Shown: positions 9,801 through 16,548 of the stretch, piece by piece
Layout of the letters: each line of letters starts with the position of its first letter
Position numbering within the stretch: the stretch's first letter is position 1
DNA from: Chryseobacterium gallinarum
GTDB lineage: Bacteria > Bacteroidota > Bacteroidia > Flavobacteriales > Weeksellaceae
DNA: 64,000 bases
Assembly (NCBI RefSeq): GCF_001021975.1
Contig: NZ_CP009928.1
Location: 1,240,001 to 1,304,000 of the forward strand
Direction: 5' to 3'
Translations under genes and position numbers: made by a program
The notes under the pieces: model-generated
The model's database searches: none
Told to the model about the DNA's origin: nothing
Seen by the model: the letters and a program-made list of their open reading frames with translations, nothing else

Positions 9801-10272
9801 CATCACTTCTATTGAAATTGACGGAACCACTGTGAAGGTCGGAGTAAGCGGAGGAACGCCCCCTTATGAATACTCGCTGGACGGAGTGGTCTGGCAGAGT
9901 TCAAATATTTTCTACAATGTATCAAGAGGAGCACATCATGTTTTTGTGAAAGACTCTAAATTGTGTGGTGAAGTCAAAAAACCGTTTGCCATCATCAATC
10001 TCATCAACACCATCACTCCAAACGGCGATGGTTATAATGAAGGAATTAATTATTCGGCTTTAATGGCTAATGATAATCTTGAGTTCAGAATTTTTGACAG
10101 ATATGGAGCCGAAATTTTCAGGGGAACTCCTGAAAATAAATACACCTGGGACGGCAGAATAGGAGGCAGGTATGTACCTACGGCTACTTACTGGTACTTT
10201 ATCAGCTGGACAGAATATGGGTCTACCCTTTCTGTAAAGTACTCAAGCTGGCTGTTGGTAAAACACCGGTAA
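6874..10272 (+). CDS. IgGFc-binding-like secreted protein with T9SS type B sorting domain (paralogue 3, longer)
   Basis: An 1132-residue, more divergent member of the tandem family. The signal peptide ends near FAFAQ (residue 19). The IgGFc-binding-like region keeps LATEDNTTVTITGY, TSNKPVNVTNGNFNGQ and VDRLGSEFALVKGNG. The extra length is in the middle: about three repeated modules with cysteine, an acidic patch and a following FDL/NL strand (CDNNGQGIFDLTTA, FCDDNMDGTVTV, VCDDDLDGIKAVNLAQF), a pattern common in long T9SS-B proteins. The tail (about 1046-1132) has ITPNGDGYNEG, FDRYGAEIF, YTWDGR and TATYWYFI. The role is probably surface display or adhesion; the ligand is unknown. No hairpin terminator was seen after it. 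Confidence 0.87.
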   Translation: MKKTLSFLFIFYIFTFAFAQLDREHWFAPMVDRTGSFNPYQKLYLSTNRTTPFPVNIYNNNVLIGTVNISKNNPQKFDVLRNYIITTQQTDLFTPTTKGLYLKAEFPFYANLRFSVFNHAEIITSKGIPSTGKTFFAASAPITVNNSILNFMTSVLATEDNTTVTITGYNPAVQFSNGTTGTTNPVMTFTLNKGQSYIIDGIGNIAGNFDGFIGSKITSNKPVNVTNGNFNGQYAGDYPSSSDILMDQAVPVDRLGSEFALVKGNGSIGSNMEGAVVIATEDNTQIYVNNELTPVATINAGKYFVIPDTKYSLQGGGHYNLYIKTSKNAYVYQLLAGDSNSGNEVATGGFNFIPALNCYLPKQINELGFIDENFVHSNAVPAGMLNIPTKLNLITERGAVVTVNGATPLASAGPYNMTGTNNWVTYGIPNVTGTITVVSDKAITAGITAGSDAVGYGGFFAGFPTQPVIIKSGTNCIPGITLTVDPIIYDSYQWYRNGTILTGATSSSITPTLPGYYTCSVTMGSCAPLVTEQYKVVNCMKLSSSSYNVCDTKTITPTFSSSSQTPVPSTVAITTPPSLGTAVINPATGVITYTINTPGTIGNDTFTYTFCGNDPDFPDCETVTVNINIQSLTVTNVILKSCDNNGQGIFDLTTATVTTYSPVTISYYPTLLDAQTENPAALITTANAYSAPNGTIVYAVVKNSIGCKGIAEITLNLYNKAIVQDNYNGIFCDDNMDGTVTVILANITPIVLNNPTYFTNVRYYAALGDANAGNANTLPNNWSYTTTTTIYIRVDSPDGCPAVIKPLQFSIGARIPLIKTTDTEDVCDDDLDGIKAVNLAQFIPQFTLDPNVTFTFHGTLSDAQNNINPISGAVNVTNTQTYYIRFQKNGVCPEVGTLKITIKIPKKSTLLNDQAICPKSTTTLDAGPGFDRYLWSTGATSPSITNVPVGSYWVELTSNGCVYKQYVNVTELPLPVITSIEIDGTTVKVGVSGGTPPYEYSLDGVVWQSSNIFYNVSRGAHHVFVKDSKLCGEVKKPFAIINLINTITPNGDGYNEGINYSALMANDNLEFRIFDRYGAEIFRGTPENKYTWDGRIGGRYVPTATYWYFISWTEYGSTLSVKYSSWLLVKHR

Positions 10273-10412
10273 TCATTAAAAAAACAATAATTTCCAGCTA
10301 ATTAGCTTATTTTAAATAATTTATAACACTCATTAACACTTTACTGCAAAGTTTAATATAACTTTAACCCGTAATCTTCATCAAACAAGGTATAAATTGC
10401 TGTATTTCTATG

Positions 10413-10420
10413 TAATTTTG
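10413..10420 (+). promoter_or_regulatory. -7 promoter box, very close to the start codon
   Basis: TAATTTTG matches TAnnTTTG. Only nine bases separate it from the ATG at 10430, so the mRNA leader would be a few bases long. It falls inside the possible TTG-initiated extension (10397) and so supports the ATG start. Confidence 0.6.
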
Positions 10421-10429
10421 CCGAATTAT

Positions 10430-11221
10430 ATGAAGAAACTGTTTACGCTACTGTTATTGGTTTTTCTGATTAAAATCAATGCCCAAATATATTCCGGAGA
10501 GGTATTTCTGAGGGACAATTCAATTTTGTATCTCAATCAGGTATATGTGACCAACCTGAATACTCAAAAAACTGTCCTTACCGATTACAATGGTAATTTC
10601 AATATTCCGGCAAATCCGGGCGACATTATTCGGTTCACTTCTATTGTTACGGAGAGAAAAGACATTAAGCTTACTCCCCAGCTGATGGATCAGAAAAATC
10701 TCGTTGAGCTTAAGATTGCTTATTACGAGATCCAGGAAATTGTACTAAGCAGATTCAAGCCTACCGGAAACCTCAGGTATGATGTCAATTCCATACGGAA
10801 AGAAGATAAAGCACTCGCCATCAAAAAAATTATCGGACTTCCTGAACCTAAAGGTGACGGTAATCCACCTGAGCTTCCGGTTGCAGGGCTAAGGGACGGA
10901 GGCCTCACTTTTAGTTTGGAGAGTATTTATGATATCCTTTCAGGAGAAAGAAAGAAAAAGCAGCGTTATGCAGCCTATGAAAGAATGAATTCTTCCGTTG
11001 CCCAGATCAAAAATTATTTGGGAAAAGATTACTTCTTAAAGTTTAAGATCCCTGAGAATTTAATTGATAATTTCTTACAATTCGTGTATACTTCTGAAAA
11101 TATTCAGCCTTATGTGCTGGCTGGAAATTTTGAAGCCATAAAAGTTCCGATTGAAAAATATCTTCCTATTTATCAGAGAAGGTTAAGAAATTCCCATCTC
11201 CAGGAAGTTGTCAGCAAATAA
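10430..11221 (+). CDS. Secreted protein with carboxypeptidase-regulatory-like domain
   Basis: A 263-residue exported protein. The signal peptide is MKKLFTLLLLVFLIKINAQ. The next ~90 residues (YSGEVFLRDNS, VYVTNLNTQKTVLTDYNGNF, PGDIIRF) look like the beta-sandwich carboxypeptidase-D regulatory-like domain found at the N-termini of TonB-dependent receptors and many Bacteroidetes surface proteins. The rest (about 110-263) is alpha-helical and charged and I do not recognise it. There is no T9SS tail, so it probably stays in the periplasm or on a membrane. The start was moved from TTG 10397 to ATG 10430 on the basis of the signal peptide and promoter position. Confidence 0.75.
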   Translation: MKKLFTLLLLVFLIKINAQIYSGEVFLRDNSILYLNQVYVTNLNTQKTVLTDYNGNFNIPANPGDIIRFTSIVTERKDIKLTPQLMDQKNLVELKIAYYEIQEIVLSRFKPTGNLRYDVNSIRKEDKALAIKKIIGLPEPKGDGNPPELPVAGLRDGGLTFSLESIYDILSGERKKKQRYAAYERMNSSVAQIKNYLGKDYFLKFKIPENLIDNFLQFVYTSENIQPYVLAGNFEAIKVPIEKYLPIYQRRLRNSHLQEVVSK

Positions 11222-11514
11222 ACTTATTTTCCTTTAAAGAATAAATAAACAGAATCTATGAAACAATAGGTATGGATCTGTATTGTAACACTGGGCTCAA
11301 AAAAATCTTTTTTGTTCATTCTGGGAACAAATATCTGTTATTGTAAATAACACAACTTTAACAGTATACATTTCATTAATATTCAAAAATATATTTAATT
11401 TTATGCTATAATCAGTTATTTAAAATAAAAACTATAGTATTCCGTTATCACTTAAAGACTAATTGACCATCACAAATTAAGAAAAAGCACCAATCTTTAA
11501 CTTAATCTATATTA

Positions 11515-12288
11515 ATGAAAAAAATTCTTTTACTCCTTGGCTCGATTCTGTTTTTCAATCTTTCTGCACAAAAAAAAGGGAAAGACTATAGTGAAATCAT
11601 GAAGAGCAACAATATCTATGAAATCAATGCTTTTCTAAGGGACGCCCATCCCGATGATCCCCGGCGTTCTGTCTTAAAGCCGAGGGTTATGGAAATGATG
11701 AAAGAATACATCAAAAACGCTCATCCCGAAGATCAAAAGGTAAAAGATATGCAGGAAATGCTGGCTTTGTTAAGAAGACGGCCTTCCACCAAGATCACTT
11801 TTGATGAAATGAATGCCATTATCAAGCAAAAACAGATTGCCAAATATAAAGCTGAACTTGCAGCCAAAAAACCAACGGAAACTTATATTCCAAGCAACGC
11901 ACAAAATACTTTTGTTGTAAATACAGCAGCCAATGCAGCTATTCCCAATGCAGAAGCAGAGGAATTCAATATGCTGATGAATGTTTCCCCTATTGAACAT
12001 CAAAACAAAACCGTTAAGATCCTTAATTCCTTATTTGATAATGATCCCAATGCCAAAGAATGCATAGTCCTCATTCAGAATCAATCTGACTGTAATATCA
12101 TTGTAAGAATGGAAGGAGTAGGGAATACAAAATACAGGCTTGCTGTTCCGGCTCATAAAGACAATTCAATTGTAGTGGAAAAAGGGCAATACCTTTTCAC
12201 AAGTTTGGTATGTGGAGCACAGTATGCATCACAAAAAACTATTCAAAAACCAATCATGGTTGCCTTAGGCAGCGCAACAGCACAATAA
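11515..12288 (+). CDS. Secreted DUF6759-type protein (family member 1)
   Basis: 257 residues with a signal peptide (MKKILLLLGSILFFNLSAQ). It shares a bipartite plan with the next family member at 13084: an N-terminal motif (EINAFLRDAHPDDPRRSVLKPR here, EIEEYLRNTHPDDPKRSVLKPK there, each given as a short motif around HPDDPxRSVLKP) and a C-terminal domain with NNSDCNI-like cysteine motif (NQSDCNIIVRMEG), a LAVPAH turn and a second cysteine (SLVCGAQY). The two cysteines may form a disulphide in the periplasm. I think this is the family called DUF6759, from memory. Function is unknown. The 293-bp gap before it is AT-rich and shows no clear promoter box. Confidence 0.75.
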   Translation: MKKILLLLGSILFFNLSAQKKGKDYSEIMKSNNIYEINAFLRDAHPDDPRRSVLKPRVMEMMKEYIKNAHPEDQKVKDMQEMLALLRRRPSTKITFDEMNAIIKQKQIAKYKAELAAKKPTETYIPSNAQNTFVVNTAANAAIPNAEAEEFNMLMNVSPIEHQNKTVKILNSLFDNDPNAKECIVLIQNQSDCNIIVRMEGVGNTKYRLAVPAHKDNSIVVEKGQYLFTSLVCGAQYASQKTIQKPIMVALGSATAQ

Positions 12289-12314
12289 TCAAAACAATAT
12301 AATAGTTTCACCAT

Positions 12315-12338
12315 AGGTCTTTTAGCCTTAAAAGACCT
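12315..12338 (+). terminator. Hairpin after the first DUF6759-type gene
   Basis: AGGTCTTTTA and TAAAAGACCT form a perfect 10-bp stem with a 4-nt loop. It lacks a strong T-run, so it may be only a weak terminator. Confidence 0.5.
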
Positions 12339-12358
12339 CAATTCTGTGTAAATTTTAT

Positions 12359-12366
12359 TACTTTTG
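12359..12366 (+). promoter_or_regulatory. -7 promoter box of trmB
   Basis: TACTTTTG matches TAnnTTTG and lies 21 bases before the ATG at 12388. It may also drive the two genes downstream of trmB. Confidence 0.65.
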
Positions 12367-12387
12367 CAGTCATTTTATAAATGACTC

Positions 12388-13065
12388 ATGGGCAAGAATA
12401 AATTAGCAAGATTTGCAGAAAACAAGATATTACCGAATGTAATTCAACCTACAAGAGAAGAGGCTTTAAGCGGCTTTGAACTCGAAGGGAAATGGAGAGA
12501 AAATTTCTTTAAAAATGATAACCCGATTGTCCTGGAATTAGGCTGTGGTAAAGGAGAATATTCCGTAGGACTTGCCAAGACATTTCCTGAAAAGAACTTT
12601 ATCGGGATTGATATTAAGGGGGCAAGATTCTGGTTTGGAGCAAAGGAAGCTGTAGAAAACAACATGAACAATGTGGCTTTTTTAAGAACACAGATTGAGC
12701 TTGTTGATTATTTTTTTGCTGAAAATGAAGTCGATGAAATATGGATTACTTTCCCGGATCCACAAATCAAGTATAAAAGGACAAAACACAGATTGACCCA
12801 TCCGGATTTTCTAAACCGGTATAAAAAATTCCTGAAACCAGGCGGTATTATCCATTTAAAAACCGATTCCGAATTTTTGCATGGCTATACTCTGGGCTAT
12901 TTACAAGGTGCAGGATATGAAATCATTACTGCTCATCATGACATCTACGGAGCACCTGAATACGATCCGGACACACCACATCTGAGGGATATCAAAACGT
13001 ATTATGAGGAATTATTTTCTGCTAAAGGAAAAACCATTACTTATATAAAATTCCGGATAAGCTGA
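12388..13065 (+). CDS. trmB: tRNA (guanosine(46)-N7)-methyltransferase
   Basis: This 225-residue enzyme methylates G46 in the tRNA variable loop using S-adenosylmethionine. The SAM-binding motif VLELGCGKGEYS is at about residues 48-59, followed by IGIDIKGAR. The TrmB signature WITFPDPQIKYKRTKHR and the later GGIIHLKTDSEF are clear. Length is normal. Its own promoter box lies upstream. It sits between two members of a family of secreted proteins, and the next gene begins only 18 bp after its stop codon, so it is probably cotranscribed with them without a functional link. Confidence 0.95.
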   Translation: MGKNKLARFAENKILPNVIQPTREEALSGFELEGKWRENFFKNDNPIVLELGCGKGEYSVGLAKTFPEKNFIGIDIKGARFWFGAKEAVENNMNNVAFLRTQIELVDYFFAENEVDEIWITFPDPQIKYKRTKHRLTHPDFLNRYKKFLKPGGIIHLKTDSEFLHGYTLGYLQGAGYEIITAHHDIYGAPEYDPDTPHLRDIKTYYEELFSAKGKTITYIKFRIS

Positions 13066-13083
13066 TGACATAAACCCGTATTG

Positions 13084-13779
13084 ATGAAAAAAAATTTTTT
13101 AACGATTTTAATTTTATTCTTCACATTTCTAATTCCCGGCCTTACAAACGCTCAGAAAGGCAGCAAAGACATTCTGAAAAGCACAAATATCAAAGAAATT
13201 GAAGAATACCTAAGGAACACCCACCCGGATGATCCAAAAAGAAGCGTTCTGAAGCCTAAACTTATCGCCCTAAAAAATGCAGAGTGGACCAAAGGAGCCC
13301 GTACAGCCAAGCCTATGGAAACAAGACCTGTTATCTCAGACATTCCAAAGAATGTGATGAGAAATCCTGATTCCAATGATGCGGAAGAATTTAAACGGCT
13401 TCTTGTAGAATCTACTTCAGAGCATAAAGAGAAAACCGTAAAGCTTCTGAATGCGATGTTCAATGAAGATATCACCCGTAAAGAAGCCATTCTCTTATTC
13501 AGAAATAATTCAGATTGCAACATTGTTCTCCGGGTTGAAGGAAAAGACTATTATAATCTTGCCGTTCCAGCTCATGGAGAGAACTTCGTTGTCATCAATA
13601 AAGGGTCTTATACCCTCAGCAGTAATGTCTGTGACATGAAATACACTTCTTTGAAAGACATTAAAAAAAGTATCTTTGTAACGATTGATAATCCTATGCA
13701 ACCTGAAACGGAACAAAAACCTGTGCAAAAGGAAATTGTAAGTAAAAAAAACCCGAAAAAAAGAAAAGTAAAAAAATAA
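13084..13779 (+). CDS. Secreted DUF6759-type protein (family member 2)
   Basis: 231 residues. ATG 13084 gives the signal peptide MKKNFLTILILFFTFLIPGLTNAQ; the TTG three bases earlier is less likely. The N-terminal motif HPDDPKRSVLKP and the C-terminal NNSDCNIVLRVEG, LAVPAHGENF and SNVCDMKY match the gene at 11515, so the two are clearly paralogues although the linker is shorter here. It ends in a highly basic tail (KKNPKKRKVKK). It lies 18 bp after trmB and 7 bp before the third member, which suggests one transcript. Function unknown. Confidence 0.75.
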   Translation: MKKNFLTILILFFTFLIPGLTNAQKGSKDILKSTNIKEIEEYLRNTHPDDPKRSVLKPKLIALKNAEWTKGARTAKPMETRPVISDIPKNVMRNPDSNDAEEFKRLLVESTSEHKEKTVKLLNAMFNEDITRKEAILLFRNNSDCNIVLRVEGKDYYNLAVPAHGENFVVINKGSYTLSSNVCDMKYTSLKDIKKSIFVTIDNPMQPETEQKPVQKEIVSKKNPKKRKVKK

Positions 13780-13786
13780 AATAGGT

Positions 13787-14224
13787 ATGAAAAAGCTATT
13801 AGTTTTTACCGGGATTTCATTAGTCTTAACCAGCTGTAATACGATTAATTATGGCGGTTATCCGATAAGAAATTCCTATCCTGCCCGTAACTCCGGTAGT
13901 GTTGCTAATACAGAAAGAGAATACAATGAGCTGATGAAGACCTATAAACCGGAAACAGCTGAAGTACTTACGGATCTTCTGAATAATGACGATCCCTCCA
14001 ATCCGAGGACCTCTATTTCCGTAAACAATAAATCTTCCTGTAATATGGTGCTTACTATAAGTGGAAATAATTTCTTCAGGAAAATTCCCATCGGAGCAGG
14101 AAAAATAGGCTATGCAATGGTTCCCAGGAATCAGAATTACAGGTTATCCGGAATGCTCTGCAATTCTTCCTATCAATCAACCAAGTATATAACCAGTTCT
14201 TATAATATAAGTCTTTCACAATAA
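13787..14224 (+). CDS. Small lipoprotein, DUF6759-type (family member 3)
   Basis: 145 residues. The N-terminus MKKLLVFTGISLVLTSCN is a lipoprotein signal with the lipobox cysteine at residue 17. The C-terminal half keeps the family pattern: KSSCNMVLTISG, FRKIPIGAGKIG and MLCNSSYQST correspond to SDCNI..., LAVPAH... and the second-cysteine segments of the two relatives. It lacks the HPDDP motif, so it is a minimal version of the family. It lies 7 bp after member 2. Probably anchored in an envelope membrane; role unknown. Confidence 0.7.
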   Translation: MKKLLVFTGISLVLTSCNTINYGGYPIRNSYPARNSGSVANTEREYNELMKTYKPETAEVLTDLLNNDDPSNPRTSISVNNKSSCNMVLTISGNNFFRKIPIGAGKIGYAMVPRNQNYRLSGMLCNSSYQSTKYITSSYNISLSQ

Positions 14225-14262
14225 AAAGATTCCGGCGGGCAAAGCCCGCCGGAATCTTTTTT
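14225..14262 (+). terminator. Strong terminator after the DUF6759-type genes
   Basis: A GC-rich stem (GATTCCGGCGGGC / GCCCGCCGGAATC, loop AAA) is followed by six T. It begins directly after the stop codon. Confidence 0.93.
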
Positions 14263-14330
14263 AATCAGCAAACAACACCTGAGAAGCCTTCTCTTCTATT
14301 CCTTAATGTAATATAAATAAACTAAGCACA

Positions 14331-14370
14331 AATAAAAATAAAAAACGCCGGACCGAAATCCAGCGTTTTT
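14331..14370 (-). terminator. Terminator of rpsB
   Basis: Arms AAAAACGC and GCGTTTTT with an inner GGA/TCC pair. On the minus strand the stem is followed by a T-rich run. It closes the ribosomal protein operon right after rpsB, where tsf would be expected. Confidence 0.8.
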
Positions 14371-14392
14371 CTATAGTAAAGAAAATCTTTAA

Positions 14393-15154
14393 TTATTCTG
14401 CATCGAAATCAGCATCTGTATCAGCAGATACTTTTTCTCCTTCTTCTTTAGATTTTTCTTTATCAGCTTTTCTTTGAGACTGACCTTCTTTGATAGATTC
14501 AGACACTACGCTAAGAATCATATCAATAGACTTGGAAGCATCATCGTTTCCTGGGATAACGAAGTCTACTTTTCTAGGGTCAGAGTTTGTATCAACGATA
14601 CCGAAAACCGGAATACCAAGTTTCTTAGCTTCAGTTACCGCGATGTGCTCTCTTAAGATATCAACTACAAATACAGCAGATGGAAGTCTCACCATGTCAG
14701 CGATAGAACCTAAGTTTTTCTCTAGGTTAGCTCTTTGTCTGTCTACCTGTAATCTTTCTTTTTTAGATAAAGTTTCGAACGTACCGTCTTTTTTCATTTT
14801 GTCGATAGAGTTCATCTTCTTTACCGCCTTTCTGATCGTAACGAAGTTCGTTAACATACCTCCTGGCCATCTTTCTGTAATATAAGGCATATTAAGTTCA
14901 GAAGCGTGTTTTGCCACTACTTCTTTCGCTTGCTTCTTAGTAGCTACGAAAAGAACTTTTTTACCTGCAGAAGTTAATTTTTCTAAAGCGCTGCACGCTT
15001 CATCCAATTTAACTGCTGTTTTATGTAAGTCTACAATGTGAATACCGTTTTTCTCCATAAAAATGTATGGAGCCATATTTGGATTCCACTTTCTAGTCAT
15101 GTGACCGAAGTGTACGCCAGCCTCTAAAAGGTCTTTTACATTTGCTTTTGCCAT
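14393..15154 (-). CDS. rpsB: 30S ribosomal protein S2
   Basis: 253-residue protein of the small ribosomal subunit. The N-terminus has the S2 motifs DLLEAGVHFGHMTRKWNPNMAPYIF (conserved core GVHFGHxTRxWNP) and the body has ITERWPGGMLTNF and IPVFGIVDTNSDP. The C-terminus is extended by about 25 charged, mostly acidic residues, common in Bacteroidetes. It is the last gene of rplM-rpsI-rpsB, separated from rpsI by an unusually long 207-bp spacer. tsf, the usual next gene, is missing here and lies at the left edge of the window on the opposite strand. Confidence 0.97.
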   Translation of the reverse strand: MAKANVKDLLEAGVHFGHMTRKWNPNMAPYIFMEKNGIHIVDLHKTAVKLDEACSALEKLTSAGKKVLFVATKKQAKEVVAKHASELNMPYITERWPGGMLTNFVTIRKAVKKMNSIDKMKKDGTFETLSKKERLQVDRQRANLEKNLGSIADMVRLPSAVFVVDILREHIAVTEAKKLGIPVFGIVDTNSDPRKVDFVIPGNDDASKSIDMILSVVSESIKEGQSQRKADKEKSKEEGEKVSADTDADFDAE

Positions 15155-15361
15155 GTTTTCTGTTTTTGTTAGTTTACTTTCCGTCTTTTAAACAATCAAC
15201 AACTTCTTTAGATGGGAGAAGCGTTTGGATGCTAAACGTAACGGGCAATTGGCGGTTTGCTTTTTGCTTTTGACAATAGGCTTTTCGCCGAGATTAAGTT
15301 TAAATAAAATGTAGTACATTTCTGTAGCCAATAGCTAATAGCCATTCGCCAACAGCAAATC
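15155..15361. other. Long odd spacer between rpsI and rpsB
   Basis: These 207 bp interrupt an otherwise tight ribosomal operon (rplM and rpsI are 5 bp apart). No promoter box of the TAnnTTTG type was seen for rpsB. The spacer contains direct copies of CCAATAGC/CTAATAGCC-like words (15327-15345) and distant arms CGCCAA and TTGGCG that could pair. I see no gene in it. Confidence 0.5.
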
Positions 15362-15748
15362 TTAACGTTTTGAGAATTGGAATCTCTTTCTTGCTTTTTT
15401 CTGACCTGGCTTCTTTCTTTCCACCATTCTCGCGTCTCTTGTAAGTAAACCAGCAGGCTTTAATGCTAATCTGAACTCAGCGTTGATTTCGCATAAAGCT
15501 CTTGAAATACCTAATCTGATAGCTTCTGCCTGACCTGTATTTCCACCACCGAACACGTTTACGGTAACGTCATACTGACCAACAGTTTCAGAAAGGATAA
15601 ACGGTTGATTTAATTTATAAACCATTACGTCTGTAGAGAAATATTCTTTAGCATCTTTACCGTTTACTGTAATGTTTCCAGAACCTGGTTTTACATAAAC
15701 TCTAGCTACAGAAGTTTTTCTTCTTCCGATTTTGTGAACTATAGACAT
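15362..15748 (-). CDS. rpsI: 30S ribosomal protein S9
   Basis: 128 residues, the normal length. The N-terminus [16 protein letters not shown] and the C-terminus [17 protein letters not shown] are diagnostic; the basic C-terminal tail reaches the tRNA in the ribosomal P site. It follows rplM by 5 bp, the usual L13-S9 pairing. Confidence 0.97.
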   Translation of the reverse strand: MSIVHKIGRRKTSVARVYVKPGSGNITVNGKDAKEYFSTDVMVYKLNQPFILSETVGQYDVTVNVFGGGNTGQAEAIRLGISRALCEINAEFRLALKPAGLLTRDARMVERKKPGQKKARKRFQFSKR

Positions 15749-15753
15749 ATTAA

Positions 15754-16209
15754 TTATTTAAATTCGTTAACATTAATTGTTTTAGGCTGTTGAGCTTCAT
15801 GTTTGTGCTCAGTTCCTTCATATAAATAAAGATTTTTAAGGATAGCAGCTCCCAATCTGTTTTTAGGCAACATTCCTTTTACAGATTTCTCCAATACCTT
15901 TAAAGCATCTTTCTTTTGAAGTTCAGCCGCAGTCATAGACTTCTGTCCACCAGGGTATCCTGTATGCCAGATATAAGTCTTATCAGCCCACTTGTTTCCG
16001 GAAAGTGTAATTTTCCCAGCATTCAAAACGATTACGTTATCACCACAATCTACGTGAGGTGTAAAATTCGTTTTGTGCTTACCTCTCAAAATCTTTGCAA
16101 CCGTAGAAGCTAATCTACCTAACGGCTGTCCTTCAGCGTCTACCACAACCCATTCTTTATTAGCAGTAGCTTTGTTCGCTGAAACAGTTTTGTAACTTAA
16201 TGTATTCAC
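15754..16209 (-). CDS. rplM: 50S ribosomal protein L13 (GTG start)
   Basis: 151 residues. Motifs [35 protein letters not shown] and HTGYPGGQK are those of L13, an early assembly protein of the large subunit. The protein starts with GTG at 16209 giving MNTLSYKT, as in relatives; no ATG fits. Its -7 promoter box is 46 bases upstream (16256-16263). The leader contains ACCCTTTTAGGGGT, a short hairpin that could help regulation, though this is speculation. Confidence 0.96.
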   Translation of the reverse strand: MNTLSYKTVSANKATANKEWVVVDAEGQPLGRLASTVAKILRGKHKTNFTPHVDCGDNVIVLNAGKITLSGNKWADKTYIWHTGYPGGQKSMTAAELQKKDALKVLEKSVKGMLPKNRLGAAILKNLYLYEGTEHKHEAQQPKTINVNEFK

Positions 16210-16255
16210 ACGTTTTAGTTAAAGATTAAACATAATTTACCCCTAAAAGGGTGTG

Positions 16256-16284
16256 CAAAGGTACAAATTATTTTTGTAACCCAA
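16256..16284 (-). promoter_or_regulatory. Promoter of the rplM-rpsI-rpsB operon
   Basis: On the minus strand the -7 box is TACCTTTG (16256-16263) and a TTTTTGG element lies 18 bp further upstream at about 16281-16287, as expected for the -33 TTG/TTTG of Bacteroidetes promoters. Confidence 0.75.
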
Positions 16285-16524
16285 AAACATATTTTATTTA
16301 ATCTATATAACAATCTTTATTGAGCGTTGTATTAATAGATTTTAACACTTTTTAAGCATTTGGCATAAAACTTGTAAAATGTGTAGCGATGAAAAAGTTT
16401 AGAAGATTCTAAAAACACAACTGATAAAGCAAAGAGTTTTTCCCTCGGCTCTTTCTTTATTAATTTTTCTTTAAAGATTCCAGGAAAAGATTATCGATAT
16501 AATTATTGTATAACCCGAAATAAT

Positions 16525-16532
16525 TATATTTG
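16525..16532 (+). promoter_or_regulatory. -7 promoter box of the DUF3667 gene
   Basis: TATATTTG matches TAnnTTTG, 16 bases before the ATG at 16549. A TTG at 16506-16508 could be the -33 part at slightly short spacing. Confidence 0.6.
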
Positions 16533-16548
16533 CCGCAAACGTTTTACC

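Larger units (their letters stand above)
16210..16548. other. Divergent control region between rplM and the DUF3667 gene
   Basis: The 339 bp carry the minus-strand promoter of rplM (-7 box 16256-16263) and the plus-strand promoter of the DUF3667 gene (-7 box 16525-16532). A weak hairpin AAAGAG...CTCTTT lies near 16433-16464. I see no gene or tRNA in it. Confidence 0.6.
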
